This document shows, in pieces, positions 40,114-48,680 of a DNA stretch of 64,000 nt. Location of the stretch: positions 7,687,501-7,751,500 of the forward strand of contig NZ_CP059997.1 in assembly GCF_018736145.1 (NCBI RefSeq). The letters are read 5' to 3'. Numbering within the stretch: the stretch's first letter is position 1; every line of letters starts with the position of its first letter. A program made the position numbers and the translations under genes. The notes under the pieces are model-generated. The model had not been told where the DNA came from. It ran no database searches and saw only the letters and a program-made list of their open reading frames with translations. The stretch is from Amycolatopsis sp. CA-230715. Lineage in GTDB: Bacteria > Actinomycetota > Actinomycetes > Mycobacteriales > Pseudonocardiaceae.

Positions 40114-41496
40114 ATGGCCGGGCACCTGTCGAAGCTGGACGAGTTCTTCCTCCGGCTGACCGAGGATCCGTCGGCCGAGGCCGCGAACGTGGACGCCGTC
40201 GAGATCGCCGCCGCGGTCGCCGGTGCGGACCGCGACGAGCTGCGGGCGCGGTTGCGCGGCGGGATCGGCAAGGTCCTGGTGGACGAGGTGATCCGGCGGC
40301 TGCCCGAGTACGTGGACCCGGTCGCGGCGGCGGGGGTGAGCCAGGTGATCGGCTGGCACCTCTTCGGTGAGGACGGCGTGGTCGACCGGTTCGTGCTGCG
40401 GTTCGACGACGGCGCGGTATCGGTCGGCAGGGAACTCGATGGCGATCCCTCGGTGACGTTGCGGTTGGGTATGGCGGATTTTTTGGTGTTGGCGACGGGT
40501 AATGGGGATCCGGCGACGATGGTGTTGTCGGGGGTGTTGCGGATCGAGGGTGATGCGGGGGTGGCGTTGGATTTGGTGCGGTTGTTGAGGATTCCGTCGG
40601 CGAAAGGTGTCGTCGAGGTCGATGATCCGCGCGCGGTCGACGTCACCGGCATCGCGGCGCTGATCGGGGAGATCGAGCCGCGCAAGCTCGCCGAGCGGCT
40701 GCGCGGGCCGGTCGGCCGGATCGTGGTGGACGAGGTGATCCGACGGCTGCCCGAGTACGTCGACCCGGTCGCGGCGGCCGAGGTCGACCGGGTGATCGGC
40801 TGGCACCTGCTCGACGAGCGCGGAGCCGGGCATCGGTTCCTGCTGCGGATCGAGAACGGTCGCGCGTCGGCGGGGCGTGACGTGGAGGGCGTGCCTTCGG
40901 TGACGTTGCGGTTGGGTATGGCGGATTTTTTGGTGTTGGCGACGGGTAATGGGGATCCGGCGACGATGGTGTTGTCGGGGGTGTTGCGGATCGAGGGTGA
41001 TGCGGAGGTGGCGTTGGATTTGGTGCGGTTGTTGAGGATTCCGTCGGCGAAGGGCGTCGTCGAAGTCGGCGACCCGCGCGCGGTCGACGTCGGCAAGGTC
41101 ATCCGGCTCGTCGCGAGCACCTCGGACCGCGAGCTGAAGGAGCGCTTGCGCGGGCCGGTGCGCCAAATCCTGCTCGACGAGATCTTCCGCCGCATGCCCG
41201 CGTATCTCAACACCCGTCGAGCCGCCGGTGTGGACGGGATGGTCGCGTGGCAGATCACCGGTGGCACCGGGCGGTACGACGAATACCGCACCAGGATCGC
41301 CGGCGGGAAGGCGACCGTGGGCGATCTTCCCGGCAAGCCGAGCGTGACGATCCGGACCGATGCCGTGCTGTTCTTCAAGCTCGTCACCGGGAACCTCAAC
41401 CCGGTGAAGGCCTTCCTGTGGCGCAAGCTTTCCGTGCGCGGTGACCTGGTGTTCGCCAGCAGGCTGCCCGCGATCTTCACCATTCCCCAGGCATGA
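40114..41496 (+). CDS. Triple SCP2 (sterol carrier protein 2)-domain protein
   Basis: This 460-residue cytoplasmic protein is made of three SCP2-like units of about 147 residues. Units 1 and 2 share VIRRLPEYVDPVAAA, IGWHLxxE and the block TLRLGMADFLVLATGNGDP, then VVEVxDPRAVDV. Unit 3 is divergent (IFRRMPAYLNTRRAAG, FFKLVTGNLNPVKAFLWRKL, VRGDLVFASRLPAIF) and is closest to the classic SCP2 C-terminus. SCP2 folds bind acyl-CoA, sterols or other lipids. The 155-nt core of units 1 and 2 is almost identical at DNA level and uses different codons. ATG 40114 follows GAGGAGG. The DUF2236 gene follows closely. Confidence 0.85.
   Translation: MAGHLSKLDEFFLRLTEDPSAEAANVDAVEIAAAVAGADRDELRARLRGGIGKVLVDEVIRRLPEYVDPVAAAGVSQVIGWHLFGEDGVVDRFVLRFDDGAVSVGRELDGDPSVTLRLGMADFLVLATGNGDPATMVLSGVLRIEGDAGVALDLVRLLRIPSAKGVVEVDDPRAVDVTGIAALIGEIEPRKLAERLRGPVGRIVVDEVIRRLPEYVDPVAAAEVDRVIGWHLLDERGAGHRFLLRIENGRASAGRDVEGVPSVTLRLGMADFLVLATGNGDPATMVLSGVLRIEGDAEVALDLVRLLRIPSAKGVVEVGDPRAVDVGKVIRLVASTSDRELKERLRGPVRQILLDEIFRRMPAYLNTRRAAGVDGMVAWQITGGTGRYDEYRTRIAGGKATVGDLPGKPSVTIRTDAVLFFKLVTGNLNPVKAFLWRKLSVRGDLVFASRLPAIFTIPQA
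40450..40604 (+). repeat. Internal 155-bp repeat, copy 1, within the SCP2-repeat gene
   Basis: This copy matches 40897-41051 at 154 of 155 positions by eye; the one difference turns Gly into Glu. All ten Leu codons here are TTG, while the flanking gene uses CTG and CTC. The GC content is visibly lower than the surroundings. Confidence 0.9.
40897..41051 (+). repeat. Internal 155-bp repeat, copy 2, within the SCP2-repeat gene
   Basis: This is the second copy, offset by 447 nt (149 codons, one SCP2 unit). It keeps the reading frame, so both copies encode almost the same peptide. The sharp borders with GC-rich flanks suggest recent conversion or import of a short tract. Confidence 0.9.
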
Positions 41497-41516
41497 CACC
41501 AAGAACGGAGGCGACG

Positions 41517-42572
41517 ATGACCCGCAAGCGCACTGTCGAGCCGCACGAGGACTACGGCTTCTTCGGCCCGGAATCGGTCACCTGGAAGGTGTGGAGCTAT
41601 CCGACCTCGCTCACCGTCGGCTTCCAGCGCGCCGTGGTGGTGGAGGAGCTCGACCCGGCACTGGTCGCCTCGGTCGACGAGACGCAGGCGATCCGCACCC
41701 GCCCGCGCACCCGGTACGACCGGACGCTGCGGTACTTCGCGATGGTGGCCTTCGGCGGTTCGCGTTCGACGTTGAAGGCGGCCGACGTGCTGGTGAAGAT
41801 CCACTCGAAGGCGATCGGGACCGAACCGCTCAGCGGCGAGCCGTACGACGCCAACGACCCGAAGTCCCAGCTCTGGATCCACCTCACCGCATGGCATTCG
41901 ATCCTGTACGCCTACGAGAAGTACGGGCCGGGCAAGCTCACCCCCGCCGAGGAGGAGCGGTACTGGCAGGAATGCGCCGTCGCCGCCGAACTGCAGACCT
42001 GCGCGCCGGAAGACGTGCCGCGCGACCGCGTCGGCATCCAAGCCTACTTCGAACAGATGCGCCCGCAGCTCGTCGGCTCCGAGGTCGCGCGGTCCACAAT
42101 GGACCACCTGCTGCACGCAGAGGTGATGCTCCCGCCGATGCCCGCGGTGCTCCGGCCGATCACGCTCGTCGTCACCAGGATCCTGCGCGCGGCCACCATC
42201 GCCACCATGCCGCGCTGGATGCGGACGATGTCCGGGTTGCGCCAGTCGCGGTTCACCGACGTCATGGTGACGCCGCTGCTGAAGCTCACGTTCCGGCTCG
42301 CGCACCTGAACCGGCGGCTCGAACTGCTGATGCTGCGGCGATTGTCGCCCGCGACCGTGCCGGTGGTGGCCCCCGTGCTGCTGTGCGTTCCGCCTGCGAC
42401 ACCGGAAACGGTCACACCGGAGGAAGGCCGTCGGCGCTACGGCTACGCGAAACCCGCCGAAGCACATCTCGAATGGCGGGCGAAGCAGCACGCCCGCGTC
42501 TTCGACAGCGGCACGGGACCCAGCGACGCCGGGATCGTGGAGTCGGAACCCATCCTCGGCCCGATCGCCTGA
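41517..42572 (+). CDS. MpaB/DUF2236-family oxygenase-like protein
   Basis: This 351-residue protein shows FGPESVTWKVWSYPTSL at the N-terminus, then FGGSRSTLKAADVLVKIHSKAIG with the conserved RxxxxxxxxHxxVxG-like heme region and WIHLTAWHSILYAYEKYG. These match the DUF2236/MpaB/latex-clearing (Lcp) family, whose studied members bind heme b and cleave or oxidise lipids and polyprenes. The middle contains SEVARSTMDHLLHAEVMLP. ATG 41517 is preferred because ACGGAGG lies 5 nt upstream; ATG 41493 overlaps the previous stop and is possible. It shares an operon with the SCP2 protein, which could carry its substrate. Confidence 0.87.
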   Translation: MTRKRTVEPHEDYGFFGPESVTWKVWSYPTSLTVGFQRAVVVEELDPALVASVDETQAIRTRPRTRYDRTLRYFAMVAFGGSRSTLKAADVLVKIHSKAIGTEPLSGEPYDANDPKSQLWIHLTAWHSILYAYEKYGPGKLTPAEEERYWQECAVAAELQTCAPEDVPRDRVGIQAYFEQMRPQLVGSEVARSTMDHLLHAEVMLPPMPAVLRPITLVVTRILRAATIATMPRWMRTMSGLRQSRFTDVMVTPLLKLTFRLAHLNRRLELLMLRRLSPATVPVVAPVLLCVPPATPETVTPEEGRRRYGYAKPAEAHLEWRAKQHARVFDSGTGPSDAGIVESEPILGPIA

Positions 42573-42576
42573 GGAC

Positions 42577-43677
42577 TCACGGGCACCAGAAGCGCACCTC
42601 GGGGAACCTCGGCGACGGGCCGTCCAGCAGTCGTTGCGGGATGCCTCGCAGGTGCCGGTCAAGGAACGCGACGAGGTAAGCCTCGGTGAGCCGGATACCG
42701 CGGAGCGGGTCGAGTTCGACTCCTGGATCCATCCCGGCCTGCTGGACCAGCAGCAGCTGATCGGTGAACATGTTGTGGTTCCCCGAGTGGACGGTGAGCC
42801 AGCGCTTCCAGTCCGTCATTCCCGGCCACGCGGCGTCCCAGGACCGGTCGTGCCCGCCCGGCGCGTGCGAGGGTTCACCGAACTGGAGGAACGGGCGATC
42901 CAGGTCGGTGACCGGGAGGTAGTACGCGCCGTCGAGCATGGCGCCCGCGGTGATCCTGCGGTCGGCCAGCATGGCGGGCGCGGTGCTCGCGCCGCCGATC
43001 GAATGGCCGATCATGGCGATCCGGTCCGCGTCGATCCAGGGACCGCGGGCACGGGGCCGTTCGGTGAGTTCGTCGAGCACGAACGACACGTCGGCCGCCC
43101 TGGAGCGCACCAGTTTGGCGTCGTCCGGGACCGGGCAGACGACGCACTCCGTGGTGTGCCCATCGGGGAAGGTGATGGCGGTCGCTTCGTAGTTGTGCCC
43201 GATACCCGCGACCGCGTAACCGCGGCTGGCCAGTTCCTCCGCCAGCGAGGAAAGCGTCGCCCTCGGCAGTTCGAAACCCGGTGAGAGCACCACCAGCGGC
43301 AGCGGGCGGTGGAGCGGTTCGGCGTCCGCGGTGGAGTTCGTGCCGACCTTCGCCAGCATGTCTTCGGGGAGGTCGGGACGTCCGAGCTTGCGCATCATCA
43401 GCGCGGACTCCGCCGTGGTCAGGTACTGGGTCGGGCGCGCGCCTTCGGTCCGCGCCGGGTACCACAGCGTGACCATCAGTTCCCGCCGCTGCGAAGGAAC
43501 CCACGGGTCGGCCCTGGATTCGTCGACGAAGTGGAACGTGCTCGTGCCGACCTTCGCCGGTCCGGTGGGACGCGGCAGTGCGAGTCGGGCCGGGGCCTGC
43601 GGTGCCGCGGTCGCGCTCGTCGCGACGAGGCAGGCACCGAGGGTGACAGCCGCGGTGATTACCGTTCGGAATCTCAT
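42577..43677 (-). CDS. Secreted alpha/beta hydrolase (PAF-acetylhydrolase/chlorophyllase-like)
   Basis: This 366-residue protein has a signal peptide (TVITAAVTLGACLVATSATA). The catalytic domain shows LMVTLWYPAR, LPLVVLSPGFELPRATL for the oxyanion region, the nucleophile elbow IAMIGHSIGGASTAPAM (Ser in GHSIG) and VHSGNHNMFTDQ as the likely His region. This fits the platelet-activating-factor acetylhydrolase-like/dienelactone hydrolase group of actinobacteria, an extracellular lipid or ester hydrolase. Its stop lies 4 nt from the end of the DUF2236 gene on the other strand. Confidence 0.85.
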   Translation of the reverse strand: MRFRTVITAAVTLGACLVATSATAAPQAPARLALPRPTGPAKVGTSTFHFVDESRADPWVPSQRRELMVTLWYPARTEGARPTQYLTTAESALMMRKLGRPDLPEDMLAKVGTNSTADAEPLHRPLPLVVLSPGFELPRATLSSLAEELASRGYAVAGIGHNYEATAITFPDGHTTECVVCPVPDDAKLVRSRAADVSFVLDELTERPRARGPWIDADRIAMIGHSIGGASTAPAMLADRRITAGAMLDGAYYLPVTDLDRPFLQFGEPSHAPGGHDRSWDAAWPGMTDWKRWLTVHSGNHNMFTDQLLLVQQAGMDPGVELDPLRGIRLTEAYLVAFLDRHLRGIPQRLLDGPSPRFPEVRFWCP

Positions 43678-43746
43678 GCGGTGATCGTTTCGCGGTGGCC
43701 CGGAGTCGCGCTATCGGTGATGTCCCCGAGAAAACCCTGATCGCGG

Positions 43747-44379
43747 TCAGCGGAGTTGGACGTCGTCCAGGCGCCAGTCGCCGTCCTGGTTCAGGACGGT
43801 CAGCTGCAGGCGGTTGCGTTCGACGCGCGGCTGCGGGCTGTTGGTGTTCGTGATGGTCTGGTCGACGAACAGGAGCACCACGGCGCGATCGGTGGTGGCT
43901 TCCGCGATCCCGGTCTGCACCACGGTGCTCTTCGCGACCGCCTTGTACTGCCGCATCAGCTGGGTCAGGTTGTTCGCGACGGACTGGTACTGCTTCGCGA
44001 ACGAGTCCGTGGAGTCGCCGGTGACCTTCTTCAGGTTGTCGTCGATCTTGGTGAAGTCGTAGCTGGTGAGGTCGAGCGCGAACTGCCGCGCCGCACCGGT
44101 CGCGGCTTCGCGCGCCGAGTCGACCTGGGCGTGCCGGTACCACTGCCAGCCCGCGAACCCACCCGCGCCCAGCAAGAGCAGCACGAGCACTCCGGCGACG
44201 ATTCGCCGCGGCCGTGGCAGTTTCTTCTTGGCAGCAGCAGGAGCAGGTGACGGGGTTTCCGGAACCGCGGGCTCTTCGGCGACGGTTTCCTCCGGCGTCT
44301 CGCGCGGTACCGGCGAAGGCCTCGGTGCTTTCTTGCCCGCGACCACGGGACGCTTGCGGGTGCGGTTCGGTGCTGTCAT
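43747..44379 (-). CDS. Mce-associated membrane protein
   Basis: This 210-residue protein has a cytoplasmic Pro/Lys-rich N-terminus, one transmembrane helix (IVAGVLVLLLLGAGGFAGW) and an extracytoplasmic domain with AREAATGAARQFALDLTSYDF and a C-terminal QLTVLNQDGDWRLDDVQ. This pattern is that of Mce-associated proteins (Mas/Mam), which stabilise the Mce transporter. ATG 44379 overlaps the upstream mceF-type stop (ATGA), making it the last gene of the nine-gene operon. Confidence 0.87.
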   Translation of the reverse strand: MTAPNRTRKRPVVAGKKAPRPSPVPRETPEETVAEEPAVPETPSPAPAAAKKKLPRPRRIVAGVLVLLLLGAGGFAGWQWYRHAQVDSAREAATGAARQFALDLTSYDFTKIDDNLKKVTGDSTDSFAKQYQSVANNLTQLMRQYKAVAKSTVVQTGIAEATTDRAVVLLFVDQTITNTNSPQPRVERNRLQLTVLNQDGDWRLDDVQLR

Positions 44380-45551
44380 CCTCGCGCTCCTTGCGTGTAC
44401 AGGGCGGCCCACGAGGGGCTGCCCGGTGGTGGCGCTCCACCGTCCTGGCCGGAACCCGCCGGTGCGGCCGGTAACGGCGCGTTCGCGGCACCGCGAACGC
44501 CCTGGTCCCCGCTCTTCCCCGGTGGGCAGTGGAAATCCGGTGCCGGTGGCCGCGGCGCCGTGTCGGTCGGCGTGCGCCGCTGCTGCGGGTAGTAGCAGAT
44601 CCCGCCCTGCCCGAGGACGAGCGTGAAGTCGGCGTGGTCACCGCGGCCGATGGAGGCGAGGTCGCCGAGCCCCTTCGGTACGTCGGTGAGGAAGGCTCGC
44701 AAAGCGTCCGAGCGGCCCGCGACGAGGTCGATGGGGGAGACCAGATTCGCCATCAGCACGCCGACGTTCTGCTGGTTGTCCTTGAGCAGCGGTACGAGCT
44801 GGTCGAGCAGACCCGGCGCCTTTTCCAGCAGTGGCACGGCTTTCGGCTCCAGCGTGCGGAGCTGACCGGTCAGCTTGCCGAGCGACTCGACGAGCTTCGG
44901 CAGGCGCGCCGAGGTTCCTTCGCCGAGGAAGTCCTTCGCGCCGGTGAGCACGGTGGTCACCTGCGGGCGCATCGCGTTGAGGGCGTTGACGATCTGACTT
45001 CCTTTGTCGACAAGGCTTTCCAGCTGCGGCGAGGTCCCCGAAAGCCCGGTCGACAGTTCGTCCGCGACGGTGCTGAGGTCGTCGACGTTGATGCTGTCGG
45101 TCAGCTTCATCAGGTTCACCAGCACGGTCTGCAGCGGCAGGATCCCGGCTTCCTTCCCGGCGTGGACCACCGCGCCGTCGGCGAGGAACGGCGGGGCGTC
45201 CGTCGCGGGGCGCAGGTCGAGGTGCCGCAGCGCGACGGCGGTGTCCTGCGCCACGACAACGTCGGTGTTCGCCGGGACCTTCAGCGCGCTGTCGAGGTCC
45301 AGCGCGATTTCGACGCCGTCGCCGCGCAGGTTCACCGCGGTCACGCTGCCCGCCGTGACGCCGTGGTAGGTCACCGAAGCGCCGGGCGAGATGCCGCCCG
45401 CTTCGGGCATCCGCACCGTCACGTGCGTCGCGGCGCGGAATTCCGCCGGGCCGACCGCGGTCACCGCCAGGTAGACCGAGCAGCCGATGCCGATCAGCAG
45501 GAACGCCACGAGCTGCAGCAGCGGCAGCCGCCGCCCGAGCCGCCTGATCAT
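44376..45551 (-). CDS. mceF: MCE family protein, MceF position
   Basis: This 391-residue protein has an N-terminal membrane anchor (LVAFLLIGIGCSVYLAVTAVG), an MCE/MlaD domain with VRMPEAGGISPGASVTYHGV and KVPANTDVVVAQDTAVALRHLDL, and a long helical region of about 180 residues ending in a low-complexity Pro-rich tail. MCE subunits form a hexameric tunnel carrying lipids from the envelope to the YrbE permease. Assignment as F rests on its position after the lipoprotein-type E gene. The start overlaps the mceE stop (ATGA). Confidence 0.88.
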   Translation of the reverse strand: MIRRLGRRLPLLQLVAFLLIGIGCSVYLAVTAVGPAEFRAATHVTVRMPEAGGISPGASVTYHGVTAGSVTAVNLRGDGVEIALDLDSALKVPANTDVVVAQDTAVALRHLDLRPATDAPPFLADGAVVHAGKEAGILPLQTVLVNLMKLTDSINVDDLSTVADELSTGLSGTSPQLESLVDKGSQIVNALNAMRPQVTTVLTGAKDFLGEGTSARLPKLVESLGKLTGQLRTLEPKAVPLLEKAPGLLDQLVPLLKDNQQNVGVLMANLVSPIDLVAGRSDALRAFLTDVPKGLGDLASIGRGDHADFTLVLGQGGICYYPQQRRTPTDTAPRPPAPDFHCPPGKSGDQGVRGAANAPLPAAPAGSGQDGGAPPPGSPSWAALYTQGARG

Positions 45552-46585
45552 CGGGTTCCCCCTTTCAGCAGTTGCTCGATACCGCCGGGAAACGTCGTGC
45601 CGGTCCCGGAAACGCCGGTGAACAGCGCGGTCAGCGCGCCCGGCACGTCGAACCGGGCGTTCAGGTTCAGATAGTCGCCGGGAATCGCGCGGCCGAGCAG
45701 CGCGTTCGCGGACTTGAGCGTGCCCAGTGCCGAGCCGAGGCTGCCGCTGAACCCGTTCAACTCGTCGAGGACGGGGCCGATTCCGTCCACAATGGATCCG
45801 ACGGTTTCCTTGGTGCGCCCCAAGGTTTCGTCGGTCGTCTTCGCCAGCGGGGTCACGTTGGCGAGCAGCTTGTTCAGCGAGTCCTGCTGGCTCCGCAGCA
45901 CGTCGACGGCCGGGTTGATCTGGGTGAACGCCTGGTCCAGCACTGCCCGGTTGTCCGAGGCGATCTTGGCGAGCCGGTTCAGCGAGCCGAGCGCGCGCGT
46001 GAAGTCGCCGGACCGTGCGTCCAAAGTGGACAGAATGCCGTTCGCTCTGGCGAGCAGGTCGCGGATCTTGCCCTCGCGGCCGCCGAGCGCGGTGTTCAGC
46101 TCGGTGATGATGGTGCGGGCCTGGTCGAGCCCGCTGTTGTTGAGCACCATGCCGAGCACCGCGAGGGTGTTCTCGATATCGGGCCCGCGAACGGTGTCCG
46201 CGACGGGAATGGTCGCACCGTCGGCGAGGCAGTCGGTGCCACCGCTCGCGGGCGGGCGGAGATCGATGTACTGGTCGCCGAGCGCGGTGCTGAGCTTCAG
46301 CTCCGCACGGGTCCCCTTCGGCAGGCGGACGTCCTGGCGCAGGCGCAGGGTCACCTTCGCCTGGAAGTGTTCGGACCTCGTCGCCACGACCCGCCCGACC
46401 GAGGACGGCCCCAGTTTCACTTCGCCACCCGAAGGCAGCCCGGAAACGTCGGTGAACACCGCGGTGAGTTCGTACGACGGCCCGTCGACCTCCTGGCCCG
46501 CGTCCATGCCCTGCAGGCTCAGTCCGCAGCCGGTGAGCGTGGCGGCGGCGAGCACGGCGACCCCGGCGAGTGCGAGCGTGCGCAT
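45548..46585 (-). CDS. mceE: MCE family lipoprotein, MceE position (LprN-like)
   Basis: This 345-residue protein has a lipoprotein signal with lipobox TLTGCG (Cys at about residue 20). The MCE domain reads YELTAVFTDVSGLPSGGEVKL, split here at its core TAVFTDVSGLPSGGEV, then KLSTALGDQYIDLRPP. A helical domain follows. In mycobacterial mce operons the fifth gene is the lipoprotein, so this is MceE. It shares one base with the previous gene's stop and 4 nt with the next gene's start. Confidence 0.9.
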   Translation of the reverse strand: MRTLALAGVAVLAAATLTGCGLSLQGMDAGQEVDGPSYELTAVFTDVSGLPSGGEVKLGPSSVGRVVATRSEHFQAKVTLRLRQDVRLPKGTRAELKLSTALGDQYIDLRPPASGGTDCLADGATIPVADTVRGPDIENTLAVLGMVLNNSGLDQARTIITELNTALGGREGKIRDLLARANGILSTLDARSGDFTRALGSLNRLAKIASDNRAVLDQAFTQINPAVDVLRSQQDSLNKLLANVTPLAKTTDETLGRTKETVGSIVDGIGPVLDELNGFSGSLGSALGTLKSANALLGRAIPGDYLNLNARFDVPGALTALFTGVSGTGTTFPGGIEQLLKGGTR

Positions 46586-47691
46586 CACTTGCCTCCCGTC
46601 TTCGCGGGCGGCGCGAGCACGGACGGCAGGCCGAGCGGGTCGCCTACCGACGGCGGGAAGCGCACCGGGTTGGTGATCCCGGCGCCGGTGCACAGCGGCA
46701 GCGGCAGTTTCGCGCAGAACTCCTTGCCGAGCGCGAACTGGCTGAAGTTCGTCGACACGTCGATCCGCGTGCGGAGCCGGTGGTCGGGGGAGACCGCGCG
46801 GCTGAGGTTCTGGCCCGCCAGCGGCAGCGTGTCCAGCAGCTCGGCGAGCTGGCCCTGGTGCTTTCCCAGCTCCGCGGACAGCGAGCCGAGCTGGGACACG
46901 TCCTTCGTCAGCTCCGCGCCGTGGTTCTTGAGCAGGTCGCCGAGATCGTTCATCGCGACCGACAGATCCTCCACAGTGGACGCGATGGAATCCTGCTGCT
47001 TGCCGAACATCTCGGCGGCGGTGGTGACCGAGCTGGTCACCGAGTCCACTGCGGACTTGTTCTTGTCCAATGCGGACACCAGCGTGGACAGGGTGTCGAG
47101 CAGCCCGCCGATGTCGGGGAGCTGTCCCGCCACCACCCCGGAGGCCTGGTTCACCTGGGTGATCGCGTCCTTGAACGCCTGCCCGCGCCCGTCGAGGAGC
47201 TTCGCGGCGGCGGCGAGCACGTCCCCGAGCGGCGCGCCCGCGGCGGGGTCGCCGGGGGCGAGCGTGGTGAGCAGGGTGTTGAGCGATTTCATCAGGTCGT
47301 CCCACTTCACCGGTGCGTGCGCACGGTCCGGCGGAATGACGCCGCCGTCGGGAAGCGTCTCGCCGGTCGTGTACGCCGGGGTGAGTTCGACGTACTTGTC
47401 GCTGATCACGGCTGGCGACATGACCCACGCCTGCGCCTGCGCGGGCACCTTCGTCCCGGCGGGCAGCGAGAGGGTCACGCGCACGCGCGAGCCGACCGGG
47501 TCGACCGCGCGGACCTCGCCGACCGGCACGCCGAGGATGTCGACCTTGCTGCCGGGGTAGACGCCGTCGGCCTGCCCGAACTCGGCGACGACGGTCGTCG
47601 TGGGCTCCGGGCGCAGCACGTAGATCGCCCCGGCGACGAGCAGTCCCGCGACGCACATCAAGGTGACGACCTTCGCGGCGGCGTTCTTCAC
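46585..47691 (-). CDS. mceD: MCE family protein, MceD position
   Basis: This 368-residue protein has an anchor VVTLMCVAGLLVAGAIYVL, an MCE domain (VVAEFGQADGVYPGSKVDIL, VGEVRAVDPVGSRVRVTLSL, SDKYVELTPAY) and a helical tail with HRLRTRIDVSTNFSQFALG. GTG 47691 overlaps the previous stop (GTGA); an alternative GTG lies at 47697. Two Cys near the C-terminus may be oxidised outside the cell. Confidence 0.87.
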   Translation of the reverse strand: MKNAAAKVVTLMCVAGLLVAGAIYVLRPEPTTTVVAEFGQADGVYPGSKVDILGVPVGEVRAVDPVGSRVRVTLSLPAGTKVPAQAQAWVMSPAVISDKYVELTPAYTTGETLPDGGVIPPDRAHAPVKWDDLMKSLNTLLTTLAPGDPAAGAPLGDVLAAAAKLLDGRGQAFKDAITQVNQASGVVAGQLPDIGGLLDTLSTLVSALDKNKSAVDSVTSSVTTAAEMFGKQQDSIASTVEDLSVAMNDLGDLLKNHGAELTKDVSQLGSLSAELGKHQGQLAELLDTLPLAGQNLSRAVSPDHRLRTRIDVSTNFSQFALGKEFCAKLPLPLCTGAGITNPVRFPPSVGDPLGLPSVLAPPAKTGGK

Positions 47692-48680
47692 TTGCACCCC
47701 CGTACGAGTCCGGTGACGCACAGGATCGGATCCGGCAGGATGGCCGCCGGGCCGACGACGTCGATCCACGGCCCGTTCCCGGTGGCGTTGGCGAGGTAAC
47801 GGCCGGTCGGGGCGAGCAGGTCGATCGTGCGGCCGAGATCCGCCGCGTTGTCGGTCAGGGTTTTCACCGTCTCGCCGAGGCGCTGTACCAGCGGTTGGAC
47901 GAGCGGGCGGTTCGTGTCGAGGAAGGAGCGGACCCGGTCGGCGAGGCGGCCGACGTCGCTGACGAGCTGGTTGAGCGTGTCCTTGCGGGCGATCAGCGCG
48001 CGGGTGACGAGATCGGTGTCGCCGAGCAGCTTCACCAGGCTGTCCTGCTGGCCGGTCAGCATCGAGGTCACCGAGCGGGCACCCGCGAGCAGGTCCTGGA
48101 TTCCCTTGCTGTACTTGGTGAACACCGAGGTCGCCGAGGTGACGCCGGTGAGCGCGTCACCGGCGAGCTTGGCGTCCGGTGCGTTGTCGCGCAAGGTCGT
48201 GATCATCTTGCGCAGCGAGCCGAGGTCCAGTTGCCGCGTGGTGTCCGCCGCGGACCGCCCGAGGTCGTCGAGCGAGAACGGGACGGAGGTGCGCGCGAGC
48301 GGGATGGTTCCGCCGCCGGGCAGCGCACCGGCACCGCCGGGGCGCACGTCGAGGTAGCGCTTGCCGAGCACGGTCTGGATCTTGACCCCCGCCGTGGTCG
48401 CGTCGCCGAGCGGCTGGTCGCGGTCGAGGCGGAAGTCGACGCGCACCCGGTCGCCAGCCAGCGCGATCGTGCGGACGCGACCGGTGGGGACCCCGGCCAC
48501 GAACACCTGGTCGTCCGCGCGCAGGCCGGCGGCGTTGGCGAGTTCGGCGGTGTAGGCGGCGGTGCGGGTGTAGAACACGAGCTGCGGCACGCCGATCGCG
48601 GCCGCGACGGCGAGCACCAGCGCGGTGACGCCGACGGCGGCGAGCTTGCGCGGATCGCGCTCCCGGAACGGCCTCCTCAT
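47688..48680 (-). CDS. mceC: MCE family protein, MceC position
   Basis: This 330-residue protein has an anchor AAVGVTALVLAVAAAIGVP, an MCE domain (YTAELANAAGLRADDQVFVA, GVPTGRVRTIAL, VLGKRYLDVRPGG) and a helical region, ending PILCVTGLVRGCK. ATG 48680 overlaps the mceB-type stop (ATGA). It is the third MCE subunit in operon order. Confidence 0.87.
   Translation of the reverse strand: MRRPFRERDPRKLAAVGVTALVLAVAAAIGVPQLVFYTRTAAYTAELANAAGLRADDQVFVAGVPTGRVRTIALAGDRVRVDFRLDRDQPLGDATTAGVKIQTVLGKRYLDVRPGGAGALPGGGTIPLARTSVPFSLDDLGRSAADTTRQLDLGSLRKMITTLRDNAPDAKLAGDALTGVTSATSVFTKYSKGIQDLLAGARSVTSMLTGQQDSLVKLLGDTDLVTRALIARKDTLNQLVSDVGRLADRVRSFLDTNRPLVQPLVQRLGETVKTLTDNAADLGRTIDLLAPTGRYLANATGNGPWIDVVGPAAILPDPILCVTGLVRGCK

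Noticed and set aside
40450..41051. CRISPR-like or tandem repeat array
   Set aside because: There are only two copies, 447 nt apart, both in frame inside one SCP2-repeat gene.
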